A stretch of DNA of 11,936 nucleotides from JAAFIM01 sp964467315 (GTDB lineage: Bacteria; Bacteroidota; Bacteroidia; Chitinophagales; Saprospiraceae), in assembly GCA_964467315.1 (NCBI GenBank), contig CAYXSA010000118.1:1-11936 (forward strand), given 5' to 3'. Of the stretch, positions 6,975 to 11,936 are shown piece after piece (the stretch's first letter is position 1; every line of letters starts with the position of its first letter). Under the pieces are notes generated by a model. The model saw nothing but the letters and a program-made list of their open reading frames with translations. It did no database searches and was not told where the DNA came from. Both the position numbers and the translations under genes were made by a program.

Positions 6975-7042
6975 AAACGAAGTTAACGCGAAGCGAATTG
7001 CGATGCTCGTGCAAGAAAATACGCTTGGGAGAGCGACGGCTG

Positions 7043-7067
7043 CCCGCCGCCTCCTTTGGGCGGCGGG
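7043..7067 (+). repeat. GC-rich hairpin preceding element C
   Basis: CCCGCCGCC (7043-7051) pairs perfectly with GGCGGCGGG (7059-7067), with a 7-base loop. It is placed like the hairpin before element A. Confidence 0.6.
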
Positions 7068-7075
7068 ATAAAACT

Positions 7076-7202
7076 GCGGGAGGGATAGTAGGGGCGAATC
7101 AACATTCGCCCCAAACGGGGCGATGGGGATACGCCCCGAATAGCCCGACGGCGCGACCTTTTAAGCGCTGCTGCAAGCAGCGCGGGGAGCGCCGACCCGC
7201 CC
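7076..7202 (+). repeat. Structured intergenic element, copy C (most divergent)
   Basis: The closing stem is GCGGG (7076-7080) / CCCGC (7196-7200), where the other copies have GCGTG/CACGC: a compensatory change. The 5' arm hairpins are GGGGCGAAT/ATTCGCCCC (7091-7099, 7104-7112) and GGGGCG/CGCCCC (7117-7122, 7132-7137). The 3' arm is CGGCGC (7149-7154) / GCGCCG (7189-7194), enclosing GCGCTGC/GCAGCGC (7165-7171, 7177-7183). The blocks GAGGGATAG, GAATAGCCCGAC and GCGACCTTTTAAGCGC are conserved. From 7203 to the endonuclease start I see only AT-rich sequence with no gene or array. Confidence 0.87.
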
Positions 7203-7402
7203 AAAAAAATAAAAACATGATATAGCTAATCGCAAAAATACGCTTTATTCGGCAAAAATGGGCTTTATTTGCGGACTAAAGTTAGTAAAAAGCTCTCGCA
7301 GGCGGCTTGATTTGTATATATTCGCCAAAGTTTAGAACTTGGAGGGCGAAAATGCAGTCATGGGTTTGTTTATCATTGCTTGTTTATCGATTATTGTGCC
7401 TT

Positions 7403-8527
7403 ATGCAGAAAAATTTACGCTTGTTTTGCGGGCTTATGCTTGCATTTTTGGCTGTGCCCCTGTCGGCGCAGAACTTTTTTTACAGCACGCAGACCCTGTT
7501 TCCCACGACATCAGGCAATGCGCTGCGCGATAGCTTGGTTATCCGCTACAAGCCCATCAGCGTGCTAAGTTATTCGGAGGCGCGCGACACGCTGGCGGGC
7601 ATCATTTACCGCCAAAATGATAGCGTAGAATGTATCTATTCGGGCTACAAACTGCACCTGCCTTTGGGTGTAGACCCTGCCGACCATATTTTTCAGAGCG
7701 GCGGCGCGAATGGCATCAATACGGAGCATGGTTACCCGCAAAGCATGGGTGCATCTACGGGCAATGCGCGCAGCGATATGCATCATCTCTTCCCTGCGCG
7801 GGCAGGCACCAACAGCGGACGCAGCAATTTTCCTTATGCCAACATCCCCGACAATCAGGTAGATACTTGGTTTATACTCAATCAGGCTACGACTACCGAC
7901 CCGCCGCTCGCGGATCGACCCAAATACAGCCGCCTGCGCACCAATACCAGCTTTGAGCCACGCGCTGTGAGCAAGGGCAATGTGGCGCGCGCCGTTTTTT
8001 ACTTCTACACCATGTATAAGGCGGAAGCAGACTTTGCCGATGCCAATTTTTTCGCCAATCAGCGCGATACGCTCTGCACTTGGCATATGCAAGACCCTGT
8101 GGACTCCGCCGAATGGCATCGGACTTGGCAGATAGCGCGCTATCAGGTCAATAGACCCAATCCCTTCGTGATAGACTGCTCTTTGGTCAAGCGTATGTAT
8201 TGCAATACGATTATCACCGACCCTTGTTTGGCTTTGAGCGTAGACCGCGCATGGCAGGCGCAGGTGGGCGCGCTGCTCGCCTACCCCAATCCCGCCACAC
8301 ATCAGCTCAATATAGAACTGCATTTGCTAAAATCGGCAAAGGTGCGTATAGACATCATCGACCTTACGGGGCGCAGTTTGTACACGATTTGCGACGAAGA
8401 GCGCGGCGAGGGCGAGCAAATTTGGCAATGGACAATCCCCGCCGACCTGCACAATGGTCTATATTTTTACCGCGCTACGCTCGATAATCAAGCCCAAGCC
8501 AGCCAAAAGTTTATGCTGCAGCGGTAA
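7403..8527 (+). CDS. Secreted endonuclease I (EndA/Dns family) with T9SS C-terminal sorting domain
   Basis: Extracellular or surface nuclease of the bacterial endonuclease I family (His-Me finger fold, metal dependent) that degrades DNA non-specifically. From the ATG at 7403 it is 374 residues: a signal peptide MQKNLRLFCGLMLAFLAVPLSAQ, then the nuclease domain. That domain carries INTEHGYPQS (catalytic His109), SDMHHLFPA (127-128), NSGRSNFPYAN, FEPRAVSKGNVARAVFYF and NRPNPFVIDC. The C-terminal domain (about 293-374) starts YPNPAT, has IIDLTGRS and NGLYFYRA, and ends QKFMLQR, as expected of a type A T9SS sorting tail that is removed at the cell surface. Two in-frame ATGs lie upstream, at 7307 and 7352. 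The latter follows a GGAGG (7341-7345) and could be the true start, but it would place 17 extra residues before the canonical leader. The TAA is followed directly by TGACGAA heptamers. Confidence 0.95.
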   Translation: MQKNLRLFCGLMLAFLAVPLSAQNFFYSTQTLFPTTSGNALRDSLVIRYKPISVLSYSEARDTLAGIIYRQNDSVECIYSGYKLHLPLGVDPADHIFQSGGANGINTEHGYPQSMGASTGNARSDMHHLFPARAGTNSGRSNFPYANIPDNQVDTWFILNQATTTDPPLADRPKYSRLRTNTSFEPRAVSKGNVARAVFYFYTMYKAEADFADANFFANQRDTLCTWHMQDPVDSAEWHRTWQIARYQVNRPNPFVIDCSLVKRMYCNTIITDPCLALSVDRAWQAQVGALLAYPNPATHQLNIELHLLKSAKVRIDIIDLTGRSLYTICDEERGEGEQIWQWTIPADLHNGLYFYRATLDNQAQASQKFMLQR

Positions 8528-8555
8528 TGACGAATGACGAATGACGAATGACGAA
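8528..8555 (+). repeat. Heptamer array (TGACGAA)4 after the endonuclease gene
   Basis: Four perfect TGACGAA copies beginning at the base after the TAA. They are the reverse complement of the array at 8774-8794 on the other side of element D. The following AT-rich stretch (8556-8610) contains an AATTGATAAT block that also follows the array at 2287-2311. Confidence 0.96.
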
Positions 8556-8613
8556 TTTTGCGCATAAGTAATTGATAATGAGGTATTTACATAAAGCACC
8601 ATCATAATTATTC

Positions 8614-8627
8614 ATTCGTCATTCGCC
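8614..8627 (-). repeat. Short heptamer pair ATTCGTC/ATTCGCC beside element D
   Basis: Two heptamers directly to the left of element D, inverted relative to the array at 8528-8555. Confidence 0.75.
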
Positions 8628-8632
8628 ATTAT

Positions 8633-8736
8633 GGCGTGTCCCCGCTCCCCGCGCTAACGCGCTTAAAGGTCGCAGGGTCGGGCTATGCGTTGCAGGGCAG
8701 CCACAAGGGCTGCCCCTACACTGCTATCCCTCACGC
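8633..8736 (-). repeat. Structured intergenic element, copy D
   Basis: On the minus strand the closing stem is GCGTG (8732-8736) / CACGC (8634-8638). The 5' arm has a single hairpin GGGCAGCC/GGCTGCCC. The 3' arm CCCTGC (8672-8677) pairs with GCGGGG (8640-8645) through one G-U wobble where copy A has a Watson-Crick pair. It encloses the same GCGC-GTTA-GCGC hairpin as copy A. Copies A and D share the 3' flank CACGCCATA followed by heptamers. Confidence 0.86.
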
Positions 8737-8773
8737 AATAAAACATTAAAGTATTTAATTAACAATGTAGTCA

Positions 8774-8794
8774 TTCGTCATTCGTCATTCGTCA
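8774..8794 (-). repeat. Heptamer array (TTCGTCA)3 upstream of the PhoD-like gene
   Basis: Three full TTCGTCA copies plus a partial one (from 8771), ending 9 bases before the -7 box at 8804. Polarity read away from the gene is TGACGAA, as elsewhere. Confidence 0.95.
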
Positions 8795-8803
8795 TTATCG
8801 CCC

Positions 8804-8811
8804 TATCTTTG
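8804..8811 (+). promoter_or_regulatory. Bacteroidota-type -7 box (TATCTTTG) of the PhoD-like gene
   Basis: TATCTTTG matches the TAnnTTTG consensus exactly and lies 48 bases before the chosen ATG at 8860. No TTG element is present about 20 bases upstream, where the heptamer array lies, so a -33 box is missing or replaced by the array. The longest open frame starts at a TTG inside this box, which argues against that start. Confidence 0.6.
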
Positions 8812-8859
8812 CCCTCTTTCTATAACACCACTCTGTTTCACTGTATTTTTATTTTGCGT

Positions 8860-10110
8860 ATGTATTTTTTTCGCGTAGGCTGTGTACTGCTGCTATTGGT
8901 GCTCTTGGGCACTGGGGCAAGCGCGCAGCGCATTTTAGTGAACCCCATAGCGGGGCATTTTACCGATACGACGGCGCTTTTTTGGCTTGCTACGAAGCCC
9001 AGCAAAAAGGCGAGCTTAGACAGTGCTTTTTTGCAAAATTTGATAGATAGCACGCATAAGCATTGGCTTGGTACTATCGAAAGCCTTGCGATAGATAGCA
9101 TCTTGCGCTATAAAAATGCCAATTTTTATCATGTTTCCGTTCGCCGTCGCGCCCCTAAAGCCGATAGTTTTGGGCGAGATATGCAATTTCTTACAGGCTC
9201 TTGCGCCTTTCAGTATCCGCGTTTTACCTTTCAGCGCAAGAAGCGCAATAAGATATTTGAGACTATGCGCCAAAAAGATGCTGAATATATGATTTGGCTG
9301 GGCGACAATGTCTATTATCTCGCAGGGCAATGGAACAATCCCAATAAGATGGTACGCAAAAACTTGCGGGTGCGTCGTCGTGCGCCCATACGCGAATTTT
9401 TCACCCATCTGCCGCATTATGCCTTATGGGACGACCACGATTACGGACCAAACAACAGCGATAGCCGCTTTCCCAATAAACATCTCACAACAAAAATGTT
9501 TAAGCATACTTGGCGCAATGCCTATTGGGGCTTAAACGATTTGGATAGCACCAGCGGCGTAGGCTCGCATTTTAGCAAGTCTGATGTAGATTTTTTCTTT
9601 TTAGATACGCGGACTTTCTCCAACTTCTCTACGGGGGAAATGCTCGGCAAAGCGCAAATGGATTGGCTCATAGCCCGACTAAGAGAAAGCAAAGCGAATT
9701 TCAAAATCGTAGCCATCGGCGCGCAGGTGCTCACCGATGATGTTATGGGCGTGCATATGGGCAAATGCGTAAACGAGCGAAAAGAACTGCTCGACCTTAT
9801 CGCGCAGCACAAAATAGAAGGGGTTGTTTTTCTAAGCGGCGACCGCCATTTTTCGGAGGTCAGCCAATGGAAACGCGAAGGCAATTATACCTTGCAAGAA
9901 ATAACCATCTCGCCCTTGACGAGCTTTATCGACGAGCGCGGTAGCGCCAATAGCTATCGATTGCCGCATACTTTTATCACGGATACCAATTTTGCCCGCT
10001 TTCATGTGCGCGGTAGCCAAGCAGAACGAGAACTATTTATCGAGTGCTTCGACCGCAAAGGCAATATATATTGGACGCACACAATCAAATTAAGCGAACT
10101 GCGAAAATAG
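8860..10110 (+). CDS. Exported PhoD-like metallophosphoesterase (alkaline phosphatase D family)
   Basis: A predicted metal-dependent phosphomono- or diesterase of the PhoD/DUF7800-like group, exported through a signal peptide (MYFFRVGCVLLLLVLLGTGASAQ). The product is 416 residues from the ATG at 8860. Metal-site motifs appear in family order: GSC (113-115), LGDNVY (147-152), WDDHDYGPN (190-198), DTR (249-251) and GDRHFSE (327-333). No T9SS tail is visible, so it is probably periplasmic or retained at the cell envelope. It lies in the same direction as the secreted nuclease, but 332 bases of repeats and its own -7 box separate them, so they are probably separate transcripts. Together they could release phosphate from extracellular DNA or phosphoesters; this is inference. 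The exact substrate cannot be read from the sequence. Confidence 0.9.
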   Translation: MYFFRVGCVLLLLVLLGTGASAQRILVNPIAGHFTDTTALFWLATKPSKKASLDSAFLQNLIDSTHKHWLGTIESLAIDSILRYKNANFYHVSVRRRAPKADSFGRDMQFLTGSCAFQYPRFTFQRKKRNKIFETMRQKDAEYMIWLGDNVYYLAGQWNNPNKMVRKNLRVRRRAPIREFFTHLPHYALWDDHDYGPNNSDSRFPNKHLTTKMFKHTWRNAYWGLNDLDSTSGVGSHFSKSDVDFFFLDTRTFSNFSTGEMLGKAQMDWLIARLRESKANFKIVAIGAQVLTDDVMGVHMGKCVNERKELLDLIAQHKIEGVVFLSGDRHFSEVSQWKREGNYTLQEITISPLTSFIDERGSANSYRLPHTFITDTNFARFHVRGSQAERELFIECFDRKGNIYWTHTIKLSELRK

Positions 10111-10139
10111 TTACGGATGTGCTTTGTGTATAGGTACTA

Positions 10140-10157
10140 TGCCGCCTTGCGGCGGCA
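10140..10157 (+). terminator. Hairpin downstream of the PhoD-like gene
   Basis: TGCCGCC (10140-10146) and GGCGGCA (10151-10157) form a 7-bp stem with loop TTGC, 29 bases after the stop. A T-rich run follows only at about 10173-10178, so it may be a terminator or a reduced relative of the other hairpin repeats. Nothing else gene-like is seen in 10111-10297. Confidence 0.4.
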
Positions 10158-10238
10158 GTGGTAGCAAGTACTATTTTTCATTTGCTATCTGTATTTTGCC
10201 TATGATTAAGAAGAAAACGCCATCTTGCATAAGCAAAA

Positions 10239-10296
10239 ATTCGTCATTCGCTACGCGTTCACTTCGTGTTCGTCATTCGTCATTCGTCATTCGTCA
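10239..10296 (-). repeat. Heptamer array (TTCGTCA)n after the TPR gene, with a 28-base inner block
   Basis: Four perfect TTCGTCA copies (10269-10296) end one base before the TGA stop of the minus-strand TPR gene. They are preceded by degenerate heptamers (10246-10273) that match the reverse complement of 6971-6998 at 25 of 28 positions. On the gene strand the order is stop codon then TGACGAA units. Confidence 0.93.
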
Positions 10297-10297
10297 T

Positions 10298-11335
10298 TCA
10301 CTGGTGATTTTCCGCGCGGACTATCTGTATGTACTCCATGAGCATTTGCGTAAATTCGGGGGTCAGATAATGCGCCATCGTGGGGCGCTGCGGTAGCAGG
10401 ATTTCGTAAAAAATGTAGGCTTCCAGCAGCTCATGGTCTAAAGCTAACTCAAAGGCGCGGATAGAGGCGTAAGGGCGTTGGTCTGCTTCGGGGAGTTGGC
10501 TATAGGTCATATATGTCCCCAACATCGCCTCTAATTCTTGATGGTACAGATAGTCGGCGACCTGCTGTTTGGATTTTATGTATAGATAATCGGGCTCAAA
10601 CTCCCAGACGGCTTTATACATTGCATAAGTAAGCCAGATACCATCGGCAGAAACGATCACAAAACTATCTTCGCGGTAATTGAAATAACGCGGCTCAAAT
10701 CGCCAAGTGTTGTAATAGCTTTTTCCGCACTTGGCGTATACGTCTTTTAGTCGGTTTTGCAGTCGGGGCAGGTTGCGATTATATAGATGCGCCAGCGTGA
10801 GATAGTACATAGCTGAGTCGCATTGATTTTCGGCTAAAAATATCTCGCCCAGCAGCCAACGCGAGCGATAATCTACGCTATTGAGTTGTATGGCGGCGCG
10901 CAGGTTGGGAATGGCTTTTTCATAATTTTTTTCCTCGAAATAGGTTTCGCCTATCAGGGAATAAAGTTGGGCATCTGCGGGCTGTTCGCGCAAGGCTTTT
11001 TTGTAGAGTTTGCGGGCTTTTTCGCGCTCTTCGGGCGCAGAAAAAAGGATTTCGTTGGCTTTTTGCACCGCCTTTTCGGCTTTGCAGTTGCGCGAATGCG
11101 GGTAAGCGCGGCTATACTCCTTGCCACCGAAAACTATCACATAAGAGTCGTTGTTTAGGACTATCAAATTCGGCTGTTCGGGCTGCCTGCGCAACTGTTC
11201 GACCTTATACTGCGTGGGCGATGCCTGCATAAAGGTCAGTATTTCGAGCGGGGTGCTTAGCCGATTTTGTCCATAAATGGCAAGCGGCAAGCAGAAGAGC
11301 GAGAAAACAGCAAAAAAAGCAAACGACGATTGCAT
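10298..11335 (-). CDS. Exported tetratricopeptide-repeat protein
   Basis: A 345-residue protein from the ATG at 11335, with a signal peptide MQSSFAFFAVFSLFCLPLAIYGQ. Three TPR units are visible at about 86-119, 120-153 (ADAQLYSLIGETYFEEKNYE...) and 154-187 (WLLGEIFLAENQCDSAMYYL). The C-terminal half is an aromatic-rich region (RYFNYREDSFVIVSADGIW, then WEFEPDYLY) with predicted helices and no motif I recognise. TPRs usually carry protein-protein contacts; the partner is unknown. Upstream in-frame codons to 11368 add only MPSYRTNRTQF ahead of the leader, so I did not use them. It is divergent from the small gene at 11440, with 104 bases between the starts. The stop lies against a heptamer array. 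Confidence 0.85.
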   Translation of the reverse strand: MQSSFAFFAVFSLFCLPLAIYGQNRLSTPLEILTFMQASPTQYKVEQLRRQPEQPNLIVLNNDSYVIVFGGKEYSRAYPHSRNCKAEKAVQKANEILFSAPEEREKARKLYKKALREQPADAQLYSLIGETYFEEKNYEKAIPNLRAAIQLNSVDYRSRWLLGEIFLAENQCDSAMYYLTLAHLYNRNLPRLQNRLKDVYAKCGKSYYNTWRFEPRYFNYREDSFVIVSADGIWLTYAMYKAVWEFEPDYLYIKSKQQVADYLYHQELEAMLGTYMTYSQLPEADQRPYASIRAFELALDHELLEAYIFYEILLPQRPTMAHYLTPEFTQMLMEYIQIVRAENHQ

Positions 11336-11439
11336 AAATTGGGTGCGATTTGTTCTATACGACGGCAAAAATGCGTATAATTGTCGGCATTTTCCATACT
11401 TTCTACCGCCACACCACCATAAACAGCGCCAAAAACAGC

Positions 11440-11886
11440 ATGAAACAAGAACTTAGCCTTAGCCAAGAGGTCAGCTATGTGGAAAGCCTCGTAGCCCCTT
11501 ACGGCTATCAGCTCGATACTTCGGGCGAGCGCATTTTTTTCTGGCGCGCGATTGAGCAAAACGACCTGCGCAGCCCCTATGCGTTTAGCCTCGTCTTGAT
11601 AACCTTTTGGGATCACACCATCACCATCGAAGGACTGAACGAGCCGAGATTAAAACGCGCCATTCGCGCAGGACTTATCGAAGTCAATACGGAAGAAGAA
11701 GTCGATGCCCTCAAAGAATTAGTCTTTGAGGCAGATTACGATAATCTCAAAAAATTGCAGGTCGTCCTGCCCTTTTTCGAACAGCAACTCGCCACCATCG
11801 AGCGCGATGCCATACACACCCCCGAATATAAGCGCGCCCTTGCCAATATCCAACTGCTCGTAGAAGCAGCCGCACAAATTGAATGA
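11440..11886 (+). CDS. Small conserved-looking cytoplasmic protein of unknown function
   Basis: A 148-residue protein (MKQELSLSQEVSYVES...), acidic, with no signal peptide, membrane segment or Cys motif. The first half looks alpha/beta (RIFFWRAIEQNDLRSPYAFS, VLITFWDHTITIEG). The second half is helical and Glu/Leu-rich (EEEVDALKELVFEADYDNLK). I do not recognise the family. An ATG at 11371 would give 23 more residues (MRIIVGIFHTFYRHTT...) that look less protein-like than the core, so I chose 11440. The TGA stop is itself the first TGA of the TGAAAAG array, so the array supplies the end of the gene. Confidence 0.7.
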   Translation: MKQELSLSQEVSYVESLVAPYGYQLDTSGERIFFWRAIEQNDLRSPYAFSLVLITFWDHTITIEGLNEPRLKRAIRAGLIEVNTEEEVDALKELVFEADYDNLKKLQVVLPFFEQQLATIERDAIHTPEYKRALANIQLLVEAAAQIE

Positions 11887-11936
11887 AAAGTGAAAAGTGA
11901 AAAGTGAAAAGTGAAAAGTGAAAAGTGAAAAGTGAA
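11884..11936 (+). repeat. Heptamer array (TGAAAAG)n at the right window edge
   Basis: Seven full copies of TGAAAAG starting at the stop codon of the preceding gene and continuing to the last base. This is the inverse orientation of the array at 1-51. Confidence 0.97.

Noticed and set aside
6940..7014. N-terminal extension of the HisC-type enzyme
   Set aside because: These codons translate the GTTACGA array and the shared 28-base block; MANPNFQLD fits a normal HisC N-terminus.
7317..7324. TATATTCG as promoter -7 box of the endonuclease gene
   Set aside because: It differs from TAnnTTTG at one key base and has no TTG about 20 bases upstream, so it is too weak to annotate.
7565..8323. Long minus-strand frame opposite the endonuclease (252 codons)
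   Set aside because: It is antisense to a gene with a clear nuclease domain, signal peptide and sorting tail, and its product shows no domain.
8809..8859. Upstream TTG start of the PhoD-like gene
   Set aside because: The TTG lies inside the TATCTTTG promoter box, and the extra residues precede a complete signal peptide starting at 8860.
10124..10396. Small plus-strand frame after the PhoD-like gene
   Set aside because: It reads through a hairpin and the TTCGTCA array (translated as repeated RHSSFVI-like residues) into the antisense of the TPR gene.
1..11936. Whole window as a transposon with terminal inverted repeats
   Set aside because: The end repeat also occurs inside the window, there is no transposase or integrase, and the cargo is ordinary chromosomal genes including uvrA.

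Overview
This window is a piece of a Bacteroidota chromosome. The signs are a secreted endonuclease I with a type IX secretion (T9SS) C-terminal sorting domain, an OmpA-like envelope protein with PD40 propeller repeats and a SPOR-like tail, a TAnnTTTG promoter -7 box ahead of the PhoD-like gene, and weak or absent Shine-Dalgarno sequences. The style suggests Cytophagales or Saprospiria, but the genus cannot be fixed from sequence alone. No rRNA, tRNA, CRISPR array, phage gene or transposase was seen.

Layout. Three genes lie on the minus strand in the left half. They are, in transcription order, an HisC-type aminotransferase (5749-6939), uvrA (2565-5429) and a TPR/PD40/OmpA/SPOR envelope protein (52-2262). 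In the middle are two plus-strand genes for exported hydrolases: endonuclease I with a T9SS tail (7403-8527) and a PhoD-like metallophosphoesterase (8860-10110). On the right, an exported TPR protein (10298-11335, minus) is divergent from a small unrecognised protein (11440-11886, plus). The genes do not form a recognisable pathway. They look like ordinary chromosomal genes separated by unusually organised spacers.

The most interesting content is between the genes. (1) Four copies (A 2374-2490 +, B 5472-5578 -, C 7076-7202 +, D 8633-8736 -) of a GC-rich element of about 105-127 bp share short conserved blocks (GAGGGATAG, ATAGCCCGAC, GACCTTT). The helices differ in sequence between copies but keep pairing, which is covariation typical of a structured RNA or a hairpin mobile repeat. 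(2) Tandem heptamers of three related types (TGAAAAG, TGACGAA, TTACGAR) sit at almost every gene boundary. Read outward from the gene into the spacer, they always have the same orientation, so several spacers are bracketed by inverted arrays. Six of the seven stop codons lie inside or within a few bases of such an array, and the last residues of UvrA are encoded by one. (3) The window begins and ends inside TTTTCAC/GTGAAAA arrays.

Several long open frames extend upstream into these repeats. I moved the starts of five genes inward to a signal peptide or family-typical N-terminus.
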